Origin: an uncultured Collinsella sp.
Lineage (GTDB): Bacteria > Actinomycetota > Coriobacteriia > Coriobacteriales > Coriobacteriaceae
Direction of reading: 5' to 3'
Assembly (NCBI GenBank): GCA_958415525.1
Contig: CATYZE010000009.1
Location: 1 to 64,000, forward strand
Length of the DNA stretch: 64,000 bases
The notes under the pieces are model-generated. The model was not told where the DNA came from. It saw nothing but the letters and a program-made list of their open reading frames with translations, and ran no database searches. This document shows, one piece after another, positions 34,171 through 42,636 of this stretch (position 1 is its first letter; every line of letters starts with the position of its first letter). Position numbers and translations under genes: made by a program.

Positions 34171-34791
34171 CTAGCGCAGCTGGGCGTAATGGTTGTAAAT
34201 CGTAATAGCCGTGGGATAAAGATAGCGCCCGGACTGGATCACATAGACCAGACCCTGCGCAAAACAGGAGAAGAACAACTCGTCGAGCGAGGACTTCCCC
34301 ACCATCTTGCGCAGCGCATGGGCATAGTCGCCGTGACGGTTGGGCTCGATGGCATCTGCCACAAAGACCACCATATCGAGCGGCGTCATGTCGCAGGCAC
34401 CCACGGTGTGACGGTCGACAGCCTGGAAAACGGCCGGTGACAGCTCGGGAAAAAGCTGCGGAAGCTCATAGGCGGCAACAGGGCCATGCAAAAGCGGCGT
34501 CGCGGCGGAAGGAGAGCCGGCAACCTTGATGCCATAGTGAAGCGCGCGGGCCACGAGCTCGTCATCGGAAAGAACCTTGTCCCAGTCGTGAATTAAGCCG
34601 GCGGCAGCCGCATCAAAGCGGTCAACGCCGTAGACCTCGGCCAGATGAAGTGCGGTCTCGGCAACACCCAGCGAATGCACATAGCGCTTGCGCTTATCTT
34701 TCATGCGAACATCGAGCAGCTCTTGAATGCGCTTGAGCAGCGCGCGCTCATCGCCCTCAAACTGATCCTCTACCGACAACGTAGCCCCCAT
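34171..34791 (-). CDS. yqeK: HD-domain hydrolase YqeK (Ap4A hydrolase family)
   Basis: Symmetrical diadenosine tetraphosphate hydrolase of the HD superfamily. Visible metal ligands: RYVHSLGVAETALHLAEVYG (His), AGLIHDWDKVL (His-Asp), HGPVAAYEL and a late VVFVADAIEPNR. Length 206. The ATG at 34791 overlaps the nadD stop (TGATG); GTG at 34794 is nearly equivalent. Standard partner of nadD and rsfS. Confidence 0.92.
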   Translation of the reverse strand: MGATLSVEDQFEGDERALLKRIQELLDVRMKDKRKRYVHSLGVAETALHLAEVYGVDRFDAAAAGLIHDWDKVLSDDELVARALHYGIKVAGSPSAATPLLHGPVAAYELPQLFPELSPAVFQAVDRHTVGACDMTPLDMVVFVADAIEPNRHGDYAHALRKMVGKSSLDELFFSCFAQGLVYVIQSGRYLYPTAITIYNHYAQLR

Positions 34792-35468
34792 CACTCAAAA
34801 TCTTCTTGACCCAGATCGACATACAAACTGCGCTTGCGAATGTAACCGAGCACAGACTCGCTCGTAAGATAGCGCACGCTCATGCCGCGGGCAACTCGCT
34901 TGCGAATGTTCGTCGAGCTGATCGCCAGCGCCGGAATCTGAATATAGCGCACATCGAACGGCAGCCCCGACTCTTTGATTCGGGCACGCGCCGTATCGAT
35001 ATCAAAACCCGGTCGCGTCGCCGCAATAAAGGTAGCAAGCTCAGCGATTTGCTCGGCATCATGCCAGGTCACAATATCGATAATCGCGTCGGCGCCCGTA
35101 ATAAAGTAGAGCTTTACCAGCGGCGGGTAAAAGTCGCGAAGGGCATGAAGCGTATCGGCCGTATAGGTTACGCCCGGACGGTCGATCTCGAACCGGCTCG
35201 CCAAAAAGGCCGGGTTCGCGGCGGTGGCGAGGACCGTCATGGCATAACGGTCCTCGGCAGGCGTCACCGGCTTGTCAAGCTTAAAGGCGGGAGAGCCCGC
35301 CGGCATAAAGAGCACGGCGTCCAAGTCGAGCGACTCGCGCGCCTGCTCGGCAGTCACCAGGTGCCCGTAATGAATCGGGTCGAATGTGCCGCCCATAATG
35401 CCAAGCCGAAACTCTTTGCCCTCTTTTATGGGCAGCTCGGGCAAACCGATTCCACCGCGCAGCGACAT
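34791..35468 (-). CDS. nadD: Nicotinate-nucleotide adenylyltransferase
   Basis: Makes deamido-NAD from nicotinate mononucleotide and ATP. The nucleotidyltransferase signature GIMGGTFDPIHYGHL lies at residues 24-38 and the second motif ISSTNIRKRV near 185. Length 225, with a 20-residue lead before the catalytic fold. The start at 35468 is 3 nt after the obgE stop. Confidence 0.96.
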   Translation of the reverse strand: MSLRGGIGLPELPIKEGKEFRLGIMGGTFDPIHYGHLVTAEQARESLDLDAVLFMPAGSPAFKLDKPVTPAEDRYAMTVLATAANPAFLASRFEIDRPGVTYTADTLHALRDFYPPLVKLYFITGADAIIDIVTWHDAEQIAELATFIAATRPGFDIDTARARIKESGLPFDVRYIQIPALAISSTNIRKRVARGMSVRYLTSESVLGYIRKRSLYVDLGQEDFE

Positions 35469-35471
35469 GGC

Positions 35472-36938
35472 TTACTCGCCCTCCGAGGTCTCGGCATCGT
35501 CCGCGGCATCCGCCGCATCGACAACCTCGACGCCCTCATCCGCAGCATCGGCCACGTCAATGGCCTCAACGGCAACGTCCTCGCCAGCGTCCTCGAGCTC
35601 CTCGTACTCCGAGAAGTCCTCAGCGCCCTCAAAGTCAAAGGCACGCTGGCAAATGCGGACCTCGTCGCCCGCACGGCAACCGGCCTTCTCGAGCGCGTCG
35701 TCAACACCCATACGCGCAAACTTGTGCTGCAGGTAGATGACGGCTTCCTCGTTTTCCCAGTCGGTCTGGATGACCATGCGCTCGATGGCACGACCGACCA
35801 CGCGGAAGGCACCGGGCTCTTCCTGGACAATGCGGAAACGCTTCTCGCGCTGCAGACGGCGGCGCTCCCACTCCTCGTCGCGCAGATCGACCGGCTCATC
35901 GGAAACCGCCAACTCGGCGCGCAGCTTAGCCACCTGCTCGCCCACGGCAAGCATCAGCGTGTTGAGGCCGGCGCCCGTCACGGCGGACACGGCAAAGAAC
36001 ATATGTCCGTCGTCGAGCGCGGCGCGCTTGAGATCGGCAATCTTGTCGGCCGTGCCCGGCGCGTCGCACTTGTTGGCGACGACGATCTGCGGACGCTCCG
36101 AGAGCTCGGCGCCATACTGCTCGAGCTCACGGTTGATGATGCGGTAATCCTCAACCGGGTCGCGATCCTCAAAACCGCCCGTCATGTCGACGACATGCAT
36201 GATCAGGGCCGTACGCTCGATGTGGCGCAGGAACTGGTGGCCCAGGCCCTTGCCCTCGCTCGCGCCCTCGATCAAACCAGGAACGTCGGCAACGACGTAA
36301 GAATACTCACCGGCACGCACCATGCCGAGGTTCGGCACGAGCGTGGTAAACGGATAGTCGGCGATCTTGGGACGGGCGGCACTCATGCGCGCGATGAGCG
36401 AAGACTTACCCACCGAGGGAAAGCCCACGAGCGCGGCATCGGCCATAAGCTTCATCTCAAGCTCAATCCAGTGCTCCTCGGCCGGTTCGCCCAGCTGTGC
36501 GAACGCGGGCGCGCGGCGCACCGACGTCACAAAGTGCGTGTTGCCCAGGCCACCGGCACCGCCGGGCGCCACGACAACGCGCTCGCCATCGTGCACCAGG
36601 TCGGCAATCTCGAACATCGGGGTCTGCGTCTCGGGGTCGAGCTCGCGCACCACGGTGCCCATGGGAACCTTCAGGATCAGGTCCTCGCCGCTCTTACCGT
36701 TACGACGGGCACCCTGCCCGTGCGTGCCGCGTTCGGCGCGGAAGTGATGCTTAAAGCGGTAATCGATCAACGAAGACAGCTGAGCATCGGCCTGGATGAC
36801 GACATTGCCGCCACGACCGCCGTCGCCGCCATCGGGGCCGCCCTTGGGGACAAATGCCTCGCGCCTAAACGACATGCATCCGGCTCCGCCGTCGCCGCCG
36901 CACACGTTAATGCGGCTGATATCGGTGAACTGTGACAA
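35472..36938 (-). CDS. obgE: GTPase Obg/CgtA
   Basis: Ribosome-assembly and stress GTPase. The glycine-rich Obg fold spans about 1-160 (CGGDGGAGCMSFRREAFVPKGGP), the G domain has the P-loop GFPSVGKSS (172-180) and DVPGLIEGASEGKGLG, and a C-terminal OCT domain lies near 365-430. The last 55 residues are a strongly acidic, Ala/Asp-rich tail. TTG at 36938 is used, 8 nt after GGAGG. It follows the rpmA terminator with no space for its own promoter. Confidence 0.97.
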   Translation of the reverse strand: MSQFTDISRINVCGGDGGAGCMSFRREAFVPKGGPDGGDGGRGGNVVIQADAQLSSLIDYRFKHHFRAERGTHGQGARRNGKSGEDLILKVPMGTVVRELDPETQTPMFEIADLVHDGERVVVAPGGAGGLGNTHFVTSVRRAPAFAQLGEPAEEHWIELEMKLMADAALVGFPSVGKSSLIARMSAARPKIADYPFTTLVPNLGMVRAGEYSYVVADVPGLIEGASEGKGLGHQFLRHIERTALIMHVVDMTGGFEDRDPVEDYRIINRELEQYGAELSERPQIVVANKCDAPGTADKIADLKRAALDDGHMFFAVSAVTGAGLNTLMLAVGEQVAKLRAELAVSDEPVDLRDEEWERRRLQREKRFRIVQEEPGAFRVVGRAIERMVIQTDWENEEAVIYLQHKFARMGVDDALEKAGCRAGDEVRICQRAFDFEGAEDFSEYEELEDAGEDVAVEAIDVADAADEGVEVVDAADAADDAETSEGE

Positions 36939-36961
36939 CAGAATCGCCTCCTACAAAAAGA

Positions 36962-36997
36962 GGGAGACCCTTGAATCCTAAAACTCAAGTGCCTCCC
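36962..36997 (-). terminator. Terminator between rpmA and obgE
   Basis: On the minus strand GGGAG/CTCCC (36962-36966 with 36993-36997) and CTTGA/TCAAG (36970-36974 with 36985-36989) form an interrupted stem followed by CTCTTTTTG. It can reduce reading from rplU-rpmA into obgE. Confidence 0.75.
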
Positions 36998-37022
36998 ACA
37001 TATGTGCTCTATGAAGGGTGAA

Positions 37023-37280
37023 TTACGCGTTCGCGAGCGGGCGTACGCTGACCCTGTGCTTGATACCCTTGTGGAACTCAACGGTACCGTCGACCAGCGC
37101 GAACAGCGTGTCGTCCTTGCCACGGCCAACGTTCTCACCCGGGTGGATGTGAGTGCCGTGCTGACGGACGAGAATCGTACCCGTGGTTACCGTCTGGCCG
37201 GCATAGCGCTTCGTGCCAAGGCGCTGACCGCGGGAGTCACGGCCATTACGGGAGGAACCGAGTCCTTTTTTGTGTGCCAT
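37023..37280 (-). CDS. rpmA: 50S ribosomal protein L27
   Basis: Large-subunit protein whose N-terminus reaches the peptidyl-transferase centre. The 85 residues begin MAHKKGLGSSRNGRDSRGQR, with KRYAGQTVTTGTILVRQHGTHIHPGENVGRGKD. There is no N-terminal cleavable extension as found in many Firmicutes. Second gene of rplU-rpmA. Confidence 0.98.
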   Translation of the reverse strand: MAHKKGLGSSRNGRDSRGQRLGTKRYAGQTVTTGTILVRQHGTHIHPGENVGRGKDDTLFALVDGTVEFHKGIKHRVSVRPLANA

Positions 37281-37313
37281 TGTGTATACCTACTCTTTCG
37301 TTACGAGTGTAAT

Positions 37314-37688
37314 CTACTCGGCGACGGGAGCCTCGGCAACAGCCTCGGCCTCTGCCTTGACAGCCTTCTTGGCGCGGGACGTAGCCTGGACCTTCACGAT
37401 CTTCAGCTTGGTGAGCTGCTGACGGTGACCCTTCAGACGACGATAGCGCTTACGCTTGTGGAACTTGAAGACCAGCTGCTTCTCGCCCTTGAACTGCTCA
37501 ACGATCTGAGCGGTAACCTTGGCCTTGGCCAGCTTGTCGGGATCGGTGACGATCTTCTTACCATCGTTGAGGAAGATGACCGGCAGGGTGACCTTGTCGC
37601 CCTCATTGCCCTCGATCTTCTCGACGGTGATGACATCGTCGGTGGCGACCTTGTACTGCTTGCCGCCCGTGTTAACGATTGCGTACAT
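37314..37688 (-). CDS. rplU: 50S ribosomal protein L21
   Basis: Large-subunit protein. MYAIVNTGGKQYKV at the N-terminus and FKFHKRKRYRRLKGHRQQLTKLKI are the family pattern; a C-terminal Lys/Ala/Glu tail of about 22 residues extends it to 124. ATG at 37688 is preferred over an upstream ATG at 37709 because AAGGG lies 8 nt before it. It is transcribed from the strong promoter at 37731-37759. Confidence 0.97.
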   Translation of the reverse strand: MYAIVNTGGKQYKVATDDVITVEKIEGNEGDKVTLPVIFLNDGKKIVTDPDKLAKAKVTAQIVEQFKGEKQLVFKFHKRKRYRRLKGHRQQLTKLKIVKVQATSRAKKAVKAEAEAVAEAPVAE

Positions 37689-37730
37689 GTTTACTTGCCC
37701 TTCATGCATCAGTTAGTGCAACAGCCGAAT

Positions 37731-37759
37731 ATAGTAGCAGGCGAAAATACCCCCGTCAA
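37731..37759 (-). promoter_or_regulatory. Strong promoter of rplU-rpmA
   Basis: Minus-strand TTGACG (37754-37759) and TACTAT (37731-37736) are exactly 17 bp apart, with TGC before the -10. The stop codon TGA of the upstream gene lies inside the -35 hexamer. Confidence 0.88.
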
Positions 37760-38568
37760 CGAGTATGTGGAGCAAATCCACAAGTTCGCACAGGTATGGG
37801 GCTGACGAGTCGGCCCTCGTCGTCCTCGCATGCTTGATTCTGACGCTCGACATCGTAGGAGCAGATGGTCACGAGGTCTTGCATACCGGTGGAAACAATA
37901 GGTGCATCCACGCCCGGGGTCAAGCCCTGCAACAAAACATCAGCTGCAGAAAGCAAAATTTCCGGACGCATGGAGCCCTCGTTATCGGCATGGGTGTCGA
38001 GCATGAGCACTAAATGGTCCGGGCGCTCCCCCGCCGTGAGCTCATAGCCCACGAGCGTGTGATCCAAATCCAAGCGCTTGCTCTTTTTGCCGCGCGCGTA
38101 GTCGATGCCATGGTCCGCGCGCAACGTGTCGATCGCACGACGCACCTCGTCGGCGCTTACGGGCGCCTCGGAATCCAAGTGCAAATCGATGCGATACGAC
38201 AGGCGCGTGAGCTGCGCCGTCAACGCCGGCGTGCGCACGTCGATGTACGCCGCCTCGATGGGTGCCAGATCGGCCGGAGACGCCGCAGACAGGCGCCCAA
38301 ACGCCTCGTCGAGCGCCACAAACTCGGTCATAAACAGGTCATACCACTCGCAGGTCGACGACGTACCCACCGGTAGCGCCGAAGAGAAGCCCACGCGCAT
38401 GTGCGGAGAAAAGCCCTGCGTGACGGCATAGGGAAGTCCCGCACGGCGCACAATGCGCTCAATGGTATGGATCACTTCGAGATGGCCCAGGTACTTAAGG
38501 CGATCGCGCTTGCCATAGCGAACACGAAGTCTAAAGAGCGTGGGGTTGTCGGTCAGGCGCTCACTCAT
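37756..38568 (-). CDS. DUF2344 / TIGR03936 family protein
   Basis: Uncharacterised 270-residue protein with the N-terminal signature LRVRYGKRDRLKYLGHLEVIHTIERIVRRAGLPYAVTQGFSPHMRVGFSSALPVG, given here only as description of residues 13-67. It almost always accompanies a radical SAM protein of TIGR03960, sometimes fused to it, ahead of the L21-L27 genes. The pair is suspected to modify an RNA or ribosomal target, but no function is proven. Its ATG overlaps the stop of the radical SAM gene (ATGA). Confidence 0.88.
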   Translation of the reverse strand: MSERLTDNPTLFRLRVRYGKRDRLKYLGHLEVIHTIERIVRRAGLPYAVTQGFSPHMRVGFSSALPVGTSSTCEWYDLFMTEFVALDEAFGRLSAASPADLAPIEAAYIDVRTPALTAQLTRLSYRIDLHLDSEAPVSADEVRRAIDTLRADHGIDYARGKKSKRLDLDHTLVGYELTAGERPDHLVLMLDTHADNEGSMRPEILLSAADVLLQGLTPGVDAPIVSTGMQDLVTICSYDVERQNQACEDDEGRLVSPIPVRTCGFAPHTR

Positions 38569-40442
38569 GCGCGATCACCCATCAATACATTCTTGGCGTG
38601 GAGCGTGGGGCAGATTCCGCAGCCGGTGCACGACGTGCGGGTGCAGTCGGGAGTCGTGACGCCCTCGAGCGAGCGACGGTACTCGCGCTCGAGGAAGCCG
38701 CGCGTGCAGCCGGGGCTCACGTGCTCCCACGGCAGGCGCCAGTCCAACTCGTAGGGAAGGTGCACGAGCTCATTGAGGTCGATGCCGTTTTTGGCAGCAG
38801 CCTCCTTCCAATTATCGAGCGAGAAATGCTCTACCCAGGCGTCAAAGCGAGAGCCCGCGCGCCAAGCATCGATGATGACGGGCGTCATGTCACGACCGGC
38901 GCGGGACAGCGCGGCCTCGATGAGCGAGGTCTCGGCATCGTGGTAATGCACGCGGACGGCACGGTTGCGCACACTCGTGACAAGCAGCTTCTGGCGACGT
39001 TTGACGTCGTCGTAGTCGAGCTGCGGGCACCACTGGAACGGCGTGGCAGCCTTGGGGATAAAGACCGAAACCGAGATAGACACCGAGATCGAGCCGCGAC
39101 GAGCCTTGGGCACTACGGAACGACCGAGCTCCAGCACATGATCGGCCAGATTGGCGATGGCCACGATGTCCTCGTCGCGCTCGCCGGGAAGGCCCATCAT
39201 GAAGTAGAGCTTCATGCGGTTCCAGCCGGCCTCGAAGGCCGCCTTGGCCGCACGGTCCAGGTCCTCCTCGGTCACGTTCTTGTTAATGATGTCGCGCATG
39301 CGCTGGCTGCCGGCCTCGGGCGCGAACGTCAGGCCGCCTTTCTTTTCGCCGGCGACCGACTCGGCCATATCCACACCAAACGAATCCAGGCGCTGCGACG
39401 GAATAGACACGCGAATACCCGTATCCTCCAGGCGACGGTTGAGCCTGCCGAGCACGTCGCGAATGCAGGAGTGGTCGGTCGTAGAGAGCGAGGTCAGCGA
39501 CACCTCGTCATAGCCGGTCTTTTCCAGACCCTGAATCACCGACGAGACGATCTGGTCGGCCGAGCGCTCGCGCACCGGGCGATACGTCATGCCGGCCTGG
39601 CAAAAACGACAGCCGCGGGCGCAGCCGCGCAGAATCTCGATAGACAGGCGGTCGTGGACCAGCTGCGCATAGGGTACGCACGACTGCGACAGCGGATTCG
39701 TGGCGCCGAAATCCTCGACGACACGCTTGTAGACCACGGTCGGAGCATCCTTGCCCTCACGCGGCACGGTGTAGCCATGCGGCGAGCAGGGCTCGTCGTG
39801 ACGAACCTCATAGAGCGACGGCACATAGTTGCCGGCAATGGATGCAAGCTGCTCAACGATCTGCGCACGCGGGACTCCTTCGTCACGCAGGCGGCGATGC
39901 AGCTGGCAGGTCTCGAGCAGCGATTCCTCACCCTCACCGATGAGGATAACATCGAAGAAGGCCGCATACGGCTCGGGGTTGTACACCGAAGGACCACCAG
40001 CGATGATGATGGGGTCGTCTTCGCCTCGGTCGGCCGCTAACAGCGGAATGCCAGCGAGGTCGAGAGCCTCGAGGAAGTTCGTCACCGCCATCTCGTGCGG
40101 CACATGCAGACCGACGATATCAAACGATGCGACGGGGGCAGCACCTTCGAGCGACAGAAGCGGAATACCCGCCTCGCGCATGGCGTCACCCATATCGGGC
40201 CACGGCACATAGCCACGCTCGCAGGAGATGCCCTCGGCCTGGTTAAGGATGTTGTAGAGGATGGCGATGCCCTGGTTGGGCAAACCAACCTCGTACACAT
40301 CCGGATAGATCAGGCAGCAACGGTAGTCGGCATCGGCCTTTGAAAGCGTGCCCCACTCGTGATCGATATAGCGGCTCGGCTTCTCGACCTTGGCGAGCAG
40401 CGGCTCAATTAAATGAAAACAGTCTTGATACGGAACGCGCAA
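38565..40442 (-). CDS. TIGR03960 family B12-binding-like radical SAM protein
   Basis: Radical SAM enzyme of 625 residues. The N-terminal part (about 40-200) resembles a B12-binding fold with YPDVYEVGLPNQG and VIIAGGPSVYNPEPYA-like segments; the radical SAM cluster motif is CARGCRFC in ILRGCARGCRFCQAG. The C-terminus adds a cysteine set TSCTGCGICPT. The substrate is unknown. The start is TTG at 40442 with AGGGG 7 nt upstream. It pairs with the DUF2344 gene and precedes rplU, a conserved arrangement. Confidence 0.9.
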   Translation of the reverse strand: MRVPYQDCFHLIEPLLAKVEKPSRYIDHEWGTLSKADADYRCCLIYPDVYEVGLPNQGIAILYNILNQAEGISCERGYVPWPDMGDAMREAGIPLLSLEGAAPVASFDIVGLHVPHEMAVTNFLEALDLAGIPLLAADRGEDDPIIIAGGPSVYNPEPYAAFFDVILIGEGEESLLETCQLHRRLRDEGVPRAQIVEQLASIAGNYVPSLYEVRHDEPCSPHGYTVPREGKDAPTVVYKRVVEDFGATNPLSQSCVPYAQLVHDRLSIEILRGCARGCRFCQAGMTYRPVRERSADQIVSSVIQGLEKTGYDEVSLTSLSTTDHSCIRDVLGRLNRRLEDTGIRVSIPSQRLDSFGVDMAESVAGEKKGGLTFAPEAGSQRMRDIINKNVTEEDLDRAAKAAFEAGWNRMKLYFMMGLPGERDEDIVAIANLADHVLELGRSVVPKARRGSISVSISVSVFIPKAATPFQWCPQLDYDDVKRRQKLLVTSVRNRAVRVHYHDAETSLIEAALSRAGRDMTPVIIDAWRAGSRFDAWVEHFSLDNWKEAAAKNGIDLNELVHLPYELDWRLPWEHVSPGCTRGFLEREYRRSLEGVTTPDCTRTSCTGCGICPTLHAKNVLMGDRA

Positions 40443-40452
40443 CGGAAAACCC

Positions 40453-41382
40453 CTAAGCAGCGAGATCGGATGCGTCTTGGTAGGACGCCATAGGACGGGT
40501 AGCGCCCGCGACCGTGGTCACCAGATCGCGAACGCGGGAGAACGTGGCAGTGACTACCTCGTTGGCACGGCTGTAGTCAACATCGCGCTCGTAGAGCGAA
40601 ACGAGCGCACGGCCCATGCCATAGGTGCCCGCGGCAGCAGTGAGCGCCTTGACGGCAAACCCAATATGCGGCGTCTGCTTGACGAGCGCGCGGGTGACCG
40701 CGCGGATCACAAGACCGCCGGCAAGCACGCCCGCGACCTCGTAGCCGCGCTCGGGCTTAATGCCGCGTCCAAAGACGGCAGCGAGCTCAAAGAGCATGCC
40801 CACCTGCGCCAGCGCCATAACGGGATAATCGGCGCCCGGCAAAAACACCAGCGCACCAGTCGCCATATTGGTGAGCGCGCACGAGGTGATGATACGATTG
40901 GCCGCCGCGATGCGCATGAAGGCAAAGTTCGCCGCAAAAGCCGTTTCCTTGTCGGTGCGGTCGAGAATCCAGCGGGCAAGCGTCTCGAGCAGATACGTCT
41001 TATCGGTTGCCGCGACAACGCCGAGCATGGGCGTGGACTCCTCGATAAACGGCACCTCCACAGCAGACTCGGCAAGCACGCACACGGGCGCGCCGGCGAT
41101 CACGAGCTCCTGCACGGCACTCTCCAAGCGGTCGGAACCACACGAGAGCACCAGCACCACATCGGTATCGGTCTTTGGAGCAATTCGCTCCTCCCCCAGA
41201 CGCTCGACGCGCACAATGCCCGAGGTCGTCTGCGGCACAAAGGCGTCACGCACCGTCTCGGCCAGAAAGCGCGAGGCGGACGAATCCAGATAGACCGAAA
41301 CGCGCACCGGCGTATCGGAATCCTTCTTAACGGACGCGCCCATCTTAAAAGCGCGGGTCAGCTTATCTACGGGAATTTTCAT
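40453..41382 (-). CDS. Uncharacterised membrane-associated protein, DUF697-like C-terminus
   Basis: A 309-residue protein that I cannot name firmly. The first 130 residues look like a soluble alpha/beta domain (VSVYLDSSASRFLAETVRDA, DVVLVLSCGSDRL). From about 150 the sequence NRIITSCALTNMATGALVFLPGADYPVMALAQVGMLFELAAVFGRG resembles DUF697, a hydrophobic domain found in GTPase-linked proteins, and is followed by another hydrophobic helix pair (ALVKQTPHIGFAVKALTAAAG). No GTPase motif is present. It lies between rodA and the radical SAM gene, on the same strand with 10-18 nt gaps, so it is probably co-transcribed with the shape genes. Confidence 0.75.
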   Translation of the reverse strand: MKIPVDKLTRAFKMGASVKKDSDTPVRVSVYLDSSASRFLAETVRDAFVPQTTSGIVRVERLGEERIAPKTDTDVVLVLSCGSDRLESAVQELVIAGAPVCVLAESAVEVPFIEESTPMLGVVAATDKTYLLETLARWILDRTDKETAFAANFAFMRIAAANRIITSCALTNMATGALVFLPGADYPVMALAQVGMLFELAAVFGRGIKPERGYEVAGVLAGGLVIRAVTRALVKQTPHIGFAVKALTAAAGTYGMGRALVSLYERDVDYSRANEVVTATFSRVRDLVTTVAGATRPMASYQDASDLAA

Positions 41383-41400
41383 AGCAAACCCCTCCAGCGG

Positions 41401-42627
41401 TTACGCGGCGCCCGAACGATGCCGCCATATGGATTGTACGATACCCACCGTCAGCAGCTGAATCATCATCGAAGACGAACCGAAGCTAATAAACGGTAGC
41501 GGAATACCGGTAATCGGCATCATGCCGATGCACATGCCGATGTTTTCGAAGGTCTGGAACGCCCACATGCCAACGATGCCCACACACGAAAGACGCAAAA
41601 ACAGTGACTCACACTTAAAGGCGACGCGAATCGTCGAAAAGATCAACAGCACGTAGAGGCACAGGAGCAAAAAGGAACCGCAAAAGCCAAAGGTCTCGGA
41701 CAGGAAGGCGAAGACGAAGTCGGTGTGGAACTCAGGCAGAAAGCCGCCGGCCGACTGCGTCGCATGGCCCAAGCCCTTACCAAAGAAGCCGCCCGAGCCA
41801 ACGGCGATAAGCGACTGCTGCAGGTTGTAGGCATCGTCCGAATCGGCATTATCGGGGTCGATAAAGACCGTCAGACGGTTCATCTGATACTGCTTGATGA
41901 GCACGTCGTGGCCGAGCAACGAATCAAAGACCGAATCGAGCGCCAGGACGAGGGCCACCAGGCCCACGAGCAGGGCCAAGGTCGACAGCACCCATTCGCG
42001 GCGTGCACCGCTCATGCAGATGACGATGGCACCCGAGACCAGCACGACCAAGCCCGAGCCCAGGTCGCCCATGGCAACGACGGCCAAAAACGGAATGGAC
42101 AGCATGCCGCAGAGCTTGACGTAGTCGCGAACGGTATCGATGCGACCGTTATACTGCGAGCCAAGCGTGGCAATAAAGAAGATGGTGATGAGCTTGGCAA
42201 GCTCAACCGGCTGGAATGTCAAGCCGATACCGGGAATCTTGATCCAGCCCGTCATGCCCAGACCGCCTGTATAGGACAGACCCGGAATCTTGGGCGAGAA
42301 GATCACGATCAGGTCGATGACGAGCAACGCCGTCGAGAAGTTGGAGATGCCGCGCAGGTCGGTACGCCACACCAGCACCGCAAGCACCGCGCCAATGCCA
42401 ATGCCCAGCAGGTGGCGCGAGAATGAGGCGTCGGCCTTAAACTGTGACGCCGACCAAATAATGATGGCGCCATAGGCAACGAGCGCGACGGTAGCCAGCA
42501 GCACACCGATATGCACCTTTTGGCGAAACGTGCCGCGCGAGGCCGAAAGTTGCTTGTTGACGCGGTCCAGGCTGCTGCGAGAGCCGGTCTTGGTTGAACG
42601 GAACAGATCCGCCGGAGAAAAATCCAT
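41401..42627 (-). CDS. rodA: Rod-shape SEDS glycosyltransferase RodA
   Basis: Polymerises peptidoglycan glycan strands during elongation with the PBP2 encoded next to it. About ten membrane helices follow a 40-residue cytoplasmic N-tail. SEDS family marks: GGLGMTGWIKIPGIGLTFQPVELAKL, MGDLGSGLVVL, SLIAVGSGGFFGKGLG and the C-terminal MPITGIPLPFISFGSSSM. Length 408. ATG at 42627 has GGAGG 5 nt upstream; gap to mrdA 9 nt. Confidence 0.96.
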   Translation of the reverse strand: MDFSPADLFRSTKTGSRSSLDRVNKQLSASRGTFRQKVHIGVLLATVALVAYGAIIIWSASQFKADASFSRHLLGIGIGAVLAVLVWRTDLRGISNFSTALLVIDLIVIFSPKIPGLSYTGGLGMTGWIKIPGIGLTFQPVELAKLITIFFIATLGSQYNGRIDTVRDYVKLCGMLSIPFLAVVAMGDLGSGLVVLVSGAIVICMSGARREWVLSTLALLVGLVALVLALDSVFDSLLGHDVLIKQYQMNRLTVFIDPDNADSDDAYNLQQSLIAVGSGGFFGKGLGHATQSAGGFLPEFHTDFVFAFLSETFGFCGSFLLLCLYVLLIFSTIRVAFKCESLFLRLSCVGIVGMWAFQTFENIGMCIGMMPITGIPLPFISFGSSSMMIQLLTVGIVQSIWRHRSGAA

Positions 42628-42636
42628 CGCAACCTC

